A stretch of 64,000 nucleotides of DNA from Candidatus Methylomicrobium oryzae (GTDB taxonomy: Bacteria; Pseudomonadota; Gammaproteobacteria; Methylococcales; Methylomonadaceae). The notes under the pieces are model-generated. The model searched no databases and was not told the DNA's origin. It saw nothing but the letters and a program-made list of their open reading frames with translations. Below, one piece after another: positions 36,495-48,137 of the stretch. The stretch covers positions 62,001 to 126,000 of the forward strand of contig NZ_JAERVK010000006.1 of assembly GCF_016745425.1 (NCBI RefSeq). Reading direction: 5' to 3'. Made by a program: the position numbers and the translations under genes. Every line of letters starts with the position of its first letter. Position 1 is the first letter of the stretch.

Positions 36495-38345
36495 TTAGAT
36501 AGCCAATTTATCCAGCTTACGCCGCCAACCGTAGACGCCGTTGACCAACGCTCTCGATATCAGAACCGCGCTGAACATGGAGGTCAAAATACCGATGCAC
36601 AGCACCAGCGCAAAACCGCGGATGGGGCCCGAGCCCAGCATGAACAACGCGATGCCGGCAATCAAGGTGGTGATATTGGAATCCAAAATGGTCGCAAACG
36701 CTCGCTCATAGCCGGCATAAATGGCGGCATGCGGCGACATCCCGATTCTAAGCTCCTCGCGAATCCGTTCGTTGATCAGCACATTGGCGTCGATGGCCAT
36801 GCCCACCGTCAGCGCAATCCCCGCCATGCCCGGCAGCGTCAGCGTGGCCTGCAGCAAGGACAGCACCGCAACCAGCAGCAACACGTTCACCCCCAAGGCG
36901 ACGACGGAAAAAACTCCGAACAAACGGTAATAGGCAATCATGAACAGCATGATCGCTATGAAGCCGTAGACATTGGAATTGATACCCTTGCTGATATTTT
37001 CCTGACCCAGGCTGGGGCCGACCGTACGCTCTTCGACGATGTCGACCGGCGCAGCCAAGGATCCCGCTCTGAGCAGCAACGCCAAATTGCGCGCCTCGCC
37101 CGGGCCGTCGAGGCCGGTGGTTTGGAAGCGCTTGCTGAACACGCCCTGGATCGTCGCGACGCTGATCACTTTTTCGACCTTTTGTTTAGTCCGGATTTTC
37201 TGGCCGTCGACCACTTTGGTATCAACCTTATATTCGATGAACACGACCGCCATCGGCTTGCCGACGTTGTCCTGAGTCACCTTGCCCATCTTCGACGCAC
37301 CGGCGCCGTTCAGGGTAATAAATACTGCAGGGCGGCCGTCCTGGTCCATACCGGAAGACGCATCGACAATCTGGTCGCCGGTCACGATGATCCTGCGATC
37401 CAGCAGGATCGGATTGCCGCTCTTCTCGTAATACAAACGGCTGCCGGCCGGCACATGGCCTTCGACCGCATTCTGCACGTCATGCTCGGTATCGACCAGG
37501 CGGTATTCCAGCGTGGCGGTCGTGCCGAGAATTTCCTTCGCGCGGGCGGTATCCTGCACGCCGGGCAACTGCACGACGATCCGGTTTTCCCCCTGCTGCT
37601 GGATCACGGGCTCCGCAACGCCCAGTTCATTGACCCGGTTACGCAGGGTTGTAATGTTCTGGCCGACCGCATTCTTTTTGATTTCACGCACTTCTTTTTC
37701 GGACATTGCCAGCAGGATTTGATCCTGAGCATCGGTATCCATGATATCCAGTCCCGGAAAATCACGCGCCAACAAACCCGCAGCCGCGGCGCGGTCATCC
37801 GCCGAATTCAATTTCACCTTGATCCGAACACCTTCCTTACTGACCGCTTGATAACGTATTTTTGCTTCCCTGAGCGCCTGGCGCACGTCGTCGTTATAAC
37901 GGTCTTCGGCCTGCTTGACCGCCGCATCCATATCCACTTCCATCAGGAAATGCACCCCGCCGCGCAAGTCGAGGCCGAGATACATCGCCTTTGCGCCCAA
38001 TGCGTCGAGCCAAGTCGGCGTCGCGGGCGCCAGATTCAGCGCAACCGTGTAATTGTCGCCCATTTGATCCCTCAGCAAATCCGCGACCTTGATCTGGTCG
38101 TCGGTATTGCCGAACCGCGCGAGCACCCGGTCGTTCTTGTATTCGAACGCCTTGACCGCCACACCGGCCGCCTTGATTGCGGACTCGATCTTATTGGCCT
38201 GCTCCAGGTCCAGTTTCTCCGAATGCTGCGGCGAAACCTGCACGGAAGGATCGTTGCCGTACAGGTTCGGCAACGCGTAAATCGCCGAAACGAAGAATAC
38301 GGCCAGGATTAAAATATTTTTCCAGAGCGGATAATGGTTTTGCAT
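36495..38345 (-). CDS. secD: Protein translocase subunit SecD
   Basis: A 616-residue inner-membrane protein with one N-terminal membrane segment, a large periplasmic domain (about 30-440; LGLDLRGGVHFLMEVD near 123) and five more segments (about 450-610; GMAGIALTVGMAIDANVLINERIREEL). Length equals that of E. coli SecD. Order tgt, yajC, secD, secF is the standard one. Confidence 0.97.
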   Translation of the reverse strand: MQNHYPLWKNILILAVFFVSAIYALPNLYGNDPSVQVSPQHSEKLDLEQANKIESAIKAAGVAVKAFEYKNDRVLARFGNTDDQIKVADLLRDQMGDNYTVALNLAPATPTWLDALGAKAMYLGLDLRGGVHFLMEVDMDAAVKQAEDRYNDDVRQALREAKIRYQAVSKEGVRIKVKLNSADDRAAAAGLLARDFPGLDIMDTDAQDQILLAMSEKEVREIKKNAVGQNITTLRNRVNELGVAEPVIQQQGENRIVVQLPGVQDTARAKEILGTTATLEYRLVDTEHDVQNAVEGHVPAGSRLYYEKSGNPILLDRRIIVTGDQIVDASSGMDQDGRPAVFITLNGAGASKMGKVTQDNVGKPMAVVFIEYKVDTKVVDGQKIRTKQKVEKVISVATIQGVFSKRFQTTGLDGPGEARNLALLLRAGSLAAPVDIVEERTVGPSLGQENISKGINSNVYGFIAIMLFMIAYYRLFGVFSVVALGVNVLLLVAVLSLLQATLTLPGMAGIALTVGMAIDANVLINERIREELRIGMSPHAAIYAGYERAFATILDSNITTLIAGIALFMLGSGPIRGFALVLCIGILTSMFSAVLISRALVNGVYGWRRKLDKLAI

Positions 38346-38415
38346 GCTGAATCATTCCAGTTATTGAATCGCCTCTTGCTAGTCGAAAGGAACCGACACG
38401 CCGGGGCGCACCCAA

Positions 38416-38772
38416 TTAGGGCTTATTGGTGGAAATCTTTTTGGTAATCGCCTTATAGGTGCCCTTCGGCATGATGCTTTCAATACTTTGCCGTTGCACC
38501 TGAATGAACGTATTCTCGGAAACCTCGATCTTGACGAAATTCTCGTCCAGATCGACAACCTTGCCCAAAATGCCGCCGGCAGTGACCACTTCGGCGCCTT
38601 TCTGCATTTTGGCGAGCATTTCTTTCTTTTCCTTAGCCCGTTTCGATTGAGGACGCAGAAACATGAAATAGAAAAACACCAGGATGGCCAGCGGAAACAG
38701 CATGCCCTCGATGCCGGGCGCCTGCTGCGCGGCGGGGGCGGCGGCCATCGCGTCGGAAATAAAGAAACTCAT
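38416..38772 (-). CDS. yajC: Sec translocon accessory protein YajC
   Basis: A 118-residue single-span membrane protein with membrane segment GMLFPLAILVFFYFMFLRPQ (about 23-42), followed by the typical KRAKEKKEMLAKMQKGAEVVTAGGI. The frame is open upstream to 39147, but that part is a shadow of tgt; the ATG at 38772 gives the normal protein and leaves a 44-bp gap to tgt. A GAGGA-like site precedes the ATG. Confidence 0.96.
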   Translation of the reverse strand: MSFFISDAMAAAPAAQQAPGIEGMLFPLAILVFFYFMFLRPQSKRAKEKKEMLAKMQKGAEVVTAGGILGKVVDLDENFVKIEVSENTFIQVQRQSIESIMPKGTYKAITKKISTNKP

Positions 38773-38816
38773 GATTTTCCTCGAAAAAATTATTATATTA
38801 ATGATAAATCGCCGTA

Positions 38817-40395
<1,579 letters not shown>

Positions 40396-41457
40396 TCACG
40401 AACCGCCGCTCTTTTCAGCCGGCAAGGATCCGAGCAATACGACCTTTTCGGCCGGACCGGCTTCCACCAGCTGAGTCGTTTGCCGCTCCCTGCGCTGCTC
40501 GTCATCGCGGCTGGCCAGCGTACTCCGCAGTTTGAGCAGGTTCTTCAATGCGTTGTACCAAAACGGCGCGCCGAGACTCAACAGCATTACCGTAAAGGCG
40601 ATACCGAACGGACTGACCGAGGCCCAATTGTTTTTCCAGTCGCCCCACGATTTCGGAATATTCAGAATGCCGAGCTGCAACAACTGACGGATGTCTTCTT
40701 TATTCTGCCCGGAAAGCTGATGCAGCGCATCCGGAGCCTCGCCCATCCCCTCGCCCGACTGCATGGCCTGTTGCACCAGCGAATTTCTGAGGTCGGCATC
40801 GATCGACAGGCGATTGATCAGCTGAATCGTATCCAGTTGAACGGCACAGGCCACGACCAGCGAGCAAGTCACGGTGATGATCCGCGTGGAAACCGTAAAG
40901 CGCTCGCCGACGCGGTCGATCGTCTGGTCGAACCAGGTATTGATCTTGGCGACGAGTTGCCCTTTCGCGGTTTCCAGCAACGCGATGCTCTGCCGGACAT
41001 TCGCTGCCAGTTCGGGTTTATCGATCTCCAGTTGCAGCGCGAGCAGGCGGGTATTTTCGAGTACCGCCTTCGGATCGCTGATACCGTTTTTCTCCAGCAA
41101 GGCGGTCAGCCTTCCCCGCGCCTCGCCGCCCAGGCGTTCGAGGATTTCTTTCGGCGCATTCCCGGACGCCAGATCCATCAGCATCTTGGTGAATTCTTCG
41201 CGGTGTATGGTGGAACCGTAGCGCCGCATGCCGTTGCGGATCATCGGATGCATCAAAATCGTTCCGGCGATTTGGCGCGCGACTTCTTCCTTGATATCGG
41301 GATCGATCTGCTGGAGCAGATGCGCCAGACCGAATAACAGGTGCCGACCCCGGCTGTTCAATATGCCGGTCACGAATTGCGCCAGCACGGTTACCGCCAT
41401 GCTGGCGAGCAACATGATTTCCGATAGGCCGAGTAGAATATCGATCGATACCAGCAT
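40396..41457 (-). CDS. Unrecognised membrane protein with helical soluble domain
   Basis: A 353-residue protein of a family I do not recognise. One membrane segment lies at the N-terminus (about 6-30, ILLGLSEIMLLASMAVTVLAQFV), a long helical polar part follows (about 35-195), then a second segment (about 200-218, IITVTCSLVVACAVQL), a charged region with QNKEDIRQLLQLG (about 252-265) and a third segment (about 283-302, FGIAFTVMLLSLGAPFWYNAL) with a charged tail. The frame is open to 41508, but the strong AAGGAGAA site ahead of the ATG at 41457 fixes the start. It is alone on its strand between two repeat elements. No function is proposed. Confidence 0.75.
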   Translation of the reverse strand: MLVSIDILLGLSEIMLLASMAVTVLAQFVTGILNSRGRHLLFGLAHLLQQIDPDIKEEVARQIAGTILMHPMIRNGMRRYGSTIHREEFTKMLMDLASGNAPKEILERLGGEARGRLTALLEKNGISDPKAVLENTRLLALQLEIDKPELAANVRQSIALLETAKGQLVAKINTWFDQTIDRVGERFTVSTRIITVTCSLVVACAVQLDTIQLINRLSIDADLRNSLVQQAMQSGEGMGEAPDALHQLSGQNKEDIRQLLQLGILNIPKSWGDWKNNWASVSPFGIAFTVMLLSLGAPFWYNALKNLLKLRSTLASRDDEQRRERQTTQLVEAGPAEKVVLLGSLPAEKSGGS

Positions 41458-41487
41458 AAAAATTCTCCTTCTATGTTTACGGTTGCG

Positions 41488-41652
41488 GGAACGGATGCCC
41501 AATGTCATTAAGTTAAGACCAAAACGTCATTCCGGCAGGGACTGCCGGAATCCAGAAGCCAGGGATGGCAAGCGCTAATACATCCTTGTACCCTGGATCT
41601 CGGCAATCCCTGCCGAGATGACGGCTAAACGTAACGACATTGAACGGATGCC
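41488..41652. repeat. Second inverted-repeat element with CGTCATTCCGGCAGGG core
   Basis: CGTCATTCCGGCAGGG-ACTGCCGGAATCCAG at 41525-41555 is mirrored at about 41592-41622 by a copy with a few changes (CTGGATCTCGGCAATCCC, then TGCCGAGATGACG). Outer arms CAATGTCATTAAGTTAA and a diverged inverted copy (TAAACGTAACGACATTG) flank it. It differs from the element at 40031-40248 in its outer arms, so the core is shared by more than one composite. Confidence 0.6.
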
Positions 41653-41945
41653 TAGCGCGCAGGAATTGCCGCCCGCAGCTAGCGCATAAAATTAGTCGAC
41701 ATAACAAAAATCTAATCGCCGTGGAAATGACCTGTCAAGACTTTAATATTCGGGCAGAGCATGACTTTTGGGGAAAGAATATGCAATAATCACGTCTTTA
41801 TTAAAGCAAGCCGGAAGGATGCGCCGAATCCGGCAACCCTGTCTTTTGCGAAATTCGAAGATTTTTTTACAGTGACGGCGTTCGCGCCAACCCTCGCTGC
41901 AGCGCCGCAGAACAGTAACATTCCTGCTCGAAGATTCCCTATTCA

Positions 41946-42745
<800 letters not shown>

Positions 42746-42749
<4 letters not shown>

Positions 42750-43372
42750 GCGAATCCCGGCAACCGCAAGCTTCAACCAATGTGGTCTGGCACCATGCCA
42801 CCGTTACCCGCGCCCGCCGCGAGCAGTTGAACGGCCACCGCGGCGCGATCATCTGGTTTACCGGACTGTCCGGCGCCGGCAAATCGACCCTGGCTCACGC
42901 GGTCGAGGAAAAACTGCATCAGATGGGCTGCCGGACCTTCGTGCTGGACGGCGACAACGTCCGCCACGGGCTCTGCGGTGATCTGGGCTTTTCCGCAAAA
43001 GACCGGGAGGAAAATATCCGCCGGGTCGGCGAAGTGGCAAAGCTGTTCCTGGAAGCCGGCGTGATCGTGCTGACTGCATTCATCTCGCCGTACAAGGCCG
43101 ACCGTGAGCGCGTACGCGGCATGGTCGAACGCGGTGGTTTCATGGAAATCTTTTGCGACAGTCCGATAGAGGTTTGCGAGGCCAGAGACGTGAAAGGCCT
43201 CTATCAAAAAGCCCGCGCCGGCCAGATTGCGGAATTTACCGGCATTTCGTCCCCGTATGAAACGCCGGTAAATCCCGAACTGACGCTCGATACCGGCAAG
43301 CTCGATTTGGACACCTCGGTGCAATACGTGATTGAAGCGATGTTGCAGCGGCGAATGATCACCGGTCATTGA
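42746..43372 (+). CDS. cysC: Adenylylsulfate (APS) kinase CysC
   Basis: A 208-residue kinase making PAPS from APS and ATP. P-loop GLSGAGKS at 40-47, [16 protein letters not shown] after it, and [16 protein letters not shown] and [20 protein letters not shown] as in the family. The APS-forming sulfurylase genes cysD and cysN are not here, nor is a PAPS reductase gene, which argues for sulfation rather than sulfate assimilation as the local use. It overlaps cysQ by 4 bp. Confidence 0.95.
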
Positions 43373-43400
43373 TTTTCCGGTTTCAGGATAATCATCAGCT

Positions 43401-45395
43401 ATGGCCTTAAAAACAGCCACCTATCGTCCGGATATAGACGGCTTGCGAGCGATTGCGATACTTTCCGTCACGGCCTATCACCTCGACATCAGTCCCTTCG
43501 GCGGCGGTTACGTCGGCGTCGACGTCTTTTTCGTCATTTCAGGTTACCTGATTACCCGGATTATTTACCGGGACATCCGGAACCGGTCTTTTTCGTACGT
43601 CGATTTTTACGAAAGAAGGATTCGCCGGATTTTTCCCGCCTTGTTCGCCGTTTTCTTCTTTTCGTCGGCGTTTGCTTATTGCATTTTCCTGCCCAAGGAT
43701 TTCCAGACTTTTTTCCAAAGCCTGGTCGCCGCCACCCTGTTCGCATCGAACCTGTTATTCTGGAAAACGGCCGGCTATTTCGATGCAGCGGCGGAATTGA
43801 AGCCTCTGCTGCATACCTGGTCGTTATCGATCGAAGAGCAGTTTTACCTGTTTTATCCGTTCCTGCTCTTTCTCGTTACCCGGCTTTCCTTGCGATGGGC
43901 CTTTGCCGTTTTAGTCGCGGCAACCTGCATTTCCCTCTTCCTGAGCGAATATTTTCTGCATGGACAATCGCCTTCGGTCTTTTACCTGCTGCACTTTCGC
44001 GCCTGGGAACTGTTGACGGGGGCTTTGCTGGCGCTCGAAGTCATCCCGCCTCTCGGTTCGCGGCCCGTAAAAGAGGCATTTTCGCTTATGGGATTAAGCG
44101 CGATCGGCTACGGCATCTTCGCATTCAACGACCAGACGCTCTTTCCCGGAGCCAAGGCGCTGTTTCCCTGCCTCGGTACGGCCTTGATCATTTATGCCGA
44201 TTCGCACGGCCGAACCGTCGTCGGCCGTTTGCTGGGCAGCAAACCGGCGGTAGCCGTCGGATTGGTCTCCTATTCCTTATACCTTTGGCATTGGCCTCTC
44301 ATCGTCTTTGCAAAATATTACGCAATACGGCCATTCACCATTCATGAAAAACTTGTGCTATTGCTAACTTCATGTGTGTTGGCAGGTTTGTCGTGGAAAT
44401 ATATCGAAAGGCCATTTCGAGGAAAAAGCGGCCTCTTCTCCCAAAAACAGCTTTTCGGGGGCGCCGGAGCCATGATGACAGGCTTCGTTTCCATCGGATT
44501 AGCCGGCCATCTCAACAAAGGTTTTCCGGGGCGGCTGCCGGAAGACATCGTCAGATTGGCCGAAGCGGCATATCAAGTCAGACAAGTGGACGGCAGTTGC
44601 ATCGACGTTTCGTCAAAACGGCTCGCCAGCGGACAAACCTGTAAAATCGGCAAAATCGCTTCGGATAATATCAGCTTCATCGTCTGGGGCGATTCGCATG
44701 CATTCTCGATGGCCGAATCGATACACCTCGCCGCCGAAAAAAAAGGGCTGACAGGCTTATTATATTCGCACAGCAGTTGTCCGCCTCTGCTCGATGTCGA
44801 ACGTTTCAATGCCTTCGAACGCGGCTGCCGCGAGTTTAACGAGTCGGTCAAACAGTGGCTGGAAAAAAACCCGAATATCCGCACCGTTTTCCTGGTCGCG
44901 CGCTGGGCCATATCGGCGGAAGGGACAAGATACGGAACCGAGCAGGGCCGGCCGGTCGTAATCTCTCCGGAGGGCATCAAAGGCAACCCGCGGACTTTGA
45001 AGAACGGTCTGGAAAAAACCCTGCGTTTTTTAACCGATCGAGGGATCCGGGCGGTTTTCGTCAACCAAGTCCCCGAAATCGGCTGGAATGTACCGTCGAC
45101 GCTGGCAAGAGAGCGCTTATTCGGACATAACGTATCCGGGGCGGCGCCTACCCTCGAAGATTACCGAAAACGGCAGTTCAAGATGAGCAGGATCGTTGAC
45201 GAACTGGATCCGCTTTATTCGTTCAAAGTCGTGGACGTCGCCTCCGCGCTCTGCGCCCGGACGCGTTGCCTGATGGAGAAAGACGGCTATTCGCTGTACA
45301 AGGATGACGACCACTTGAGCATCTACGGTGCCTCCTTCCTGTCCGACCTGTTCTCAGACTTTTTTCAAGAAATCCCTCCCGGCCTCCCTGGATGA
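43401..45395 (+). CDS. O-acyltransferase, OafA/YrhL type with C-terminal SGNH domain
   Basis: A 664-residue membrane protein. The N-terminal Acyl_transf_3 domain (about 1-350) has about ten membrane segments and starts with YRPDIDGLRAIAILSVTAYH, which carries the catalytic-type arginine and histidine; FFVISGYLITRIIYRDI and LKPLLHTWSLSIEEQFYLFYP follow. A periplasmic SGNH domain (about 400-660) has the GDSH block near 430 and the DDDH pair near 635-637. Proteins of this design O-acetylate LPS or other surface glycans. It overlaps the next gene by 4 bp. Confidence 0.92.
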   Translation: MALKTATYRPDIDGLRAIAILSVTAYHLDISPFGGGYVGVDVFFVISGYLITRIIYRDIRNRSFSYVDFYERRIRRIFPALFAVFFFSSAFAYCIFLPKDFQTFFQSLVAATLFASNLLFWKTAGYFDAAAELKPLLHTWSLSIEEQFYLFYPFLLFLVTRLSLRWAFAVLVAATCISLFLSEYFLHGQSPSVFYLLHFRAWELLTGALLALEVIPPLGSRPVKEAFSLMGLSAIGYGIFAFNDQTLFPGAKALFPCLGTALIIYADSHGRTVVGRLLGSKPAVAVGLVSYSLYLWHWPLIVFAKYYAIRPFTIHEKLVLLLTSCVLAGLSWKYIERPFRGKSGLFSQKQLFGGAGAMMTGFVSIGLAGHLNKGFPGRLPEDIVRLAEAAYQVRQVDGSCIDVSSKRLASGQTCKIGKIASDNISFIVWGDSHAFSMAESIHLAAEKKGLTGLLYSHSSCPPLLDVERFNAFERGCREFNESVKQWLEKNPNIRTVFLVARWAISAEGTRYGTEQGRPVVISPEGIKGNPRTLKNGLEKTLRFLTDRGIRAVFVNQVPEIGWNVPSTLARERLFGHNVSGAAPTLEDYRKRQFKMSRIVDELDPLYSFKVVDVASALCARTRCLMEKDGYSLYKDDDHLSIYGASFLSDLFSDFFQEIPPGLPG

Positions 45396-46564
45396 AAACG
45401 CTCACCTCTTCAAAAGACCTGGCAATCAACGGCGCACCTCCCTGTTTTACCGCCCCCCTGCATGTGGGGCGCCCGAACATCGGCAGTCGGGAAGATTTTA
45501 TGAAATTGGCGTCGGACATTTTCGAACGCCGCTGGCTCAGCAATAACGGCCCGCTGGTGCAGGAACTGGAAAAGCGGATTGCCGATTTCCTGGGCGTAAA
45601 GCACTGCGTCGCGATCTGCAACGGCACCGTCGCGCTGGAAATCGCAATCAGGGCGCTAGAGCTTGAAGGCGAAGTGATCGTGCCGTCCTATACCTTCATC
45701 GCGACCGCGCATGCGTTGCAATGGCAGGCCATCACCCCGGTTTTCGCCGATATCGATCCGAAAACCCATGCGCTGGATCCAGCAGCGGTGCGACGGATGA
45801 TCACGCCGAAGACGACGGGCATCATCGGCGTCCATCTCTGGGGCAATACCGCGCCGATTGAAGAACTTCAAGAAATCGCCGACGAGTTCAGGCTCAACCT
45901 GCTGTTCGATGCGGCGCATGCCTTTGCCTGTTCGCACCGCGGGCAAATGATCGGCAATTTCGGACGCTGCGAAGTATTCAGCTTCCATGCGACCAAATTC
46001 TTCAATACCTTCGAAGGCGGCGCGGTGGCCACGAACGACGATGCGCTGGCCGAAACGATGCGGCTGATGCGCAATTTCGGTTTTGCCGGTTTCGACAATG
46101 TCGTCTATTCCGGCACCAACGGCAAGATGATCGAAATCGCCGCGGCGATGGGACTGGTCAATCTGGATGCGATCGAGGGAGTCATCGAAATCAACCGCCG
46201 TAATTATGAACATTACCGGCAGGAACTCGCCGGACTGCCGGGCATCACTCTGCTCGGTTTCGACGAGAGCGAACGGAGGAATTTTCAATACGTGGTCATC
46301 GAAGTCGGCACGGGCTGCCCCGTCAATCGTGATAGAATCATCGAAACGCTTCATGCCGAAAATGTCCTGGCACGCAAATATTTCTGGCCGGGCTGCCATC
46401 AAATGAAGCCTTACCGCGATCTTTACCCGGATGCCGGCTTGTCGCTGCCGAATACGATCACCGTGGCGGACAAAGTCATTGTGCTGCCGACCGGCACCGC
46501 GGTCGACGAACAAGACATCATCGCCATCTGCGCGATCATACGGATATTGATAGCGGGCCAATAA
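45392..46564 (+). CDS. DegT/DnrJ/EryC1 sugar aminotransferase, VioA-like
   Basis: A 390-residue PLP-dependent enzyme that should convert a nucleotide-linked keto sugar to an amino sugar. The PLP lysine is K202 in FSFHATKFFNTFEGG, and CNGTVALEIAIRAL and DAAHAFACSHRGQMIGNFG are family motifs. The FHATKFFNTFEGGA wording recalls VioA-type enzymes that make dTDP-4-amino-4,6-dideoxyglucose, but the dTDP-sugar genes rmlA and rmlB are not in the window. An LpxD-like acyltransferase starts directly after the stop, so the amino group is probably N-acylated. Confidence 0.88.
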   Translation: MKTLTSSKDLAINGAPPCFTAPLHVGRPNIGSREDFMKLASDIFERRWLSNNGPLVQELEKRIADFLGVKHCVAICNGTVALEIAIRALELEGEVIVPSYTFIATAHALQWQAITPVFADIDPKTHALDPAAVRRMITPKTTGIIGVHLWGNTAPIEELQEIADEFRLNLLFDAAHAFACSHRGQMIGNFGRCEVFSFHATKFFNTFEGGAVATNDDALAETMRLMRNFGFAGFDNVVYSGTNGKMIEIAAAMGLVNLDAIEGVIEINRRNYEHYRQELAGLPGITLLGFDESERRNFQYVVIEVGTGCPVNRDRIIETLHAENVLARKYFWPGCHQMKPYRDLYPDAGLSLPNTITVADKVIVLPTGTAVDEQDIIAICAIIRILIAGQ

Positions 46565-47512
46565 ATGGAATTGATACGATTTACCAAGACTTTTTTACTG
46601 AACGAGCTCATCGCGCTGGCAAAAAAGACCGTAGGCCCGGATGTTCTGTTCGAAACCCGGACCGGCAGTGAGGACGATCGGCCGGTTTTGGGCGTCACCA
46701 ACGGGCGCAGCGCCGCATCCGGCGCTTTGTGCTTCGTAGACCGGCCTCCGCCGCCCGAGTCGCTGGCTAAACTGGAATCGGCCGTCGTGATGACCAATCG
46801 GCAAATTGCCCCGTTATTACCCGGCTGCCCGTTGATCGTCACCGAAGATCCGCGCGCGATGTTTATCGACTGCCTCGAACGCATCCGCACGGCCCGGGGC
46901 TTTGCGCCGTTTTCGTCCCTCATCGAGGCGGCTCCCGGCATTCATCCCAATGCCCGTATCCATCCCGGCGCGGTGATCGAAGAAGGCGTCTCTATCGGCG
47001 ACGGAACCCAAGTCGCCGCCGGTTGCGTGATCAAGCAAGGCGCGTCCATCGGCAACGCGGTCACGATCCGCGAAAATACGGTAATCGGCACCGACGGCAT
47101 TGCCCTGTACAAGGCGGAAGACGGCCGCGTACTCCGCTTTCCGCATCTTGCGGGCGTCATCATCGGGGACCATGCCGAAATCGGCGCTTCCTGCGTGATC
47201 TCGCGGGGCGTATTGAATGCCACCCGGGTCGGGCGGGACGCGGTGATCGGCAACCTGTCCAATGTAGGCCATGCCGCGCAAATCGGAGACAAGGTTTGGA
47301 TGTCGGTCGGCTGCATGATAGGAGGCAATACGGCCATCGGCGAGCGGAGCACCTTGGGCCTGGGCGTCTGCGTCCGCGATAACTTAGATGTGGGCAGGGA
47401 CTGCTCGATCGGCATGGGATCGGTCGTAGTGAACGACATGCCCGACAACCATTCGGTTTTCGGGAACCCGGCGCGCCGCCTGCCCGACGTTAAAGCGGGC
47501 CCCGATCGATAA
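46565..47512 (+). CDS. LpxD-like N-acyltransferase with left-handed beta-helix
   Basis: A 315-residue protein with an N-terminal domain (about 1-115) similar in place to the LpxD uridine-binding domain and hexapeptide repeats from about 118 to 300 (GVSIGDGTQVAAGCVIKQGA and onward). The LpxD-type histidine appears in NLSNVGHAAQIGDKVWMS (about 235-252), and the end FGNPARRLP is common in sugar acyltransferases. It is not the housekeeping lpxD (no bamA, skp or fabZ near). Its position after the aminotransferase and before KAS III and ACP genes suggests it moves a special acyl group from ACP to the amino sugar. Confidence 0.8.
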   Translation: MELIRFTKTFLLNELIALAKKTVGPDVLFETRTGSEDDRPVLGVTNGRSAASGALCFVDRPPPPESLAKLESAVVMTNRQIAPLLPGCPLIVTEDPRAMFIDCLERIRTARGFAPFSSLIEAAPGIHPNARIHPGAVIEEGVSIGDGTQVAAGCVIKQGASIGNAVTIRENTVIGTDGIALYKAEDGRVLRFPHLAGVIIGDHAEIGASCVISRGVLNATRVGRDAVIGNLSNVGHAAQIGDKVWMSVGCMIGGNTAIGERSTLGLGVCVRDNLDVGRDCSIGMGSVVVNDMPDNHSVFGNPARRLPDVKAGPDR

Positions 47513-47534
47513 ACCTCATCCGGAAGCATTTATC

Positions 47535-48137
47535 ATGCAGATCAGACAAGTCGAATTTCAATTCAAAGGCGCCCGGAACTATATCCAGGGGCCCGACCTT
47601 TTCAATGCGATGGTGGATCTGGGGTATCCGCCCGAAGATTTGCGGAATATTCGTTTTCTCGCCCATCAATTCGTCAGCTCGCCGGTTTGCGCGCTTTATT
47701 CGACGAACGATAAGGAGGAATTGAGCCGCATTCCGGACATCCATGCACGCTGCCAGCTTGAAGCCGGCGGCGTCCCCTACTGGATAGCGCTCAAGCCGCT
47801 CACGGCCGAGGACTCCGGCAAACGCGGCGATTATGATGAAGACAGCCTGATCGCCTTATGCCGATGGCAGGGAGAGACGATCAGCCTGACCCGGCCCAGC
47901 CCTTTCACCTTCATCGAAACCGTCGTGTCGATGAACAAGCACATGCATCAGCGATTGTTTCCCGATGCGGCGGGCAAATGGATCTTCACGCGCATCGACC
48001 TCGATGTGGGCTGTGCGGAGCGCCAACATCTGGAATTGCACTTCAAACACAACATGAACTACCGCCTGACCAAAAGCGAAATCCTGGCGAACGGGCAAAA
48101 ACTCGGCAATCTTTATTTTTCCCTGGTGAAATCATGA
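47535..48137 (+). CDS. Unrecognised protein of the acyl-sugar module
   Basis: A 200-residue soluble protein with no signal or membrane segment and no family I recognise. It appears to consist of two similar-sized alpha/beta halves (about 1-95 and 110-200), with FTFIETVVSMNKHMHQRLFP leading to a strand KWIFTRIDLDVG in the second half; a double hot-dog fold is conceivable, but only by eye. Its stop overlaps the ketoacyl-ACP synthase III start by 4 bp (ATGA), so it probably works in acyl-chain making or transfer. Confidence 0.7.
   Translation: MQIRQVEFQFKGARNYIQGPDLFNAMVDLGYPPEDLRNIRFLAHQFVSSPVCALYSTNDKEELSRIPDIHARCQLEAGGVPYWIALKPLTAEDSGKRGDYDEDSLIALCRWQGETISLTRPSPFTFIETVVSMNKHMHQRLFPDAAGKWIFTRIDLDVGCAERQHLELHFKHNMNYRLTKSEILANGQKLGNLYFSLVKS

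Noticed and set aside
36729-38312. 527-residue open frame on the plus strand opposite secD
   Set aside because: Long only because of the codon use of secD; no domain, no ribosome binding site, His/Gln/Arg-rich translation.
46565-47512. Housekeeping lpxD
   Set aside because: Hexapeptide fold and histidine fit, but there is no lpx/fabZ/bamA neighbourhood and the gene is coupled to an aminotransferase and a KAS III/ACP pair.
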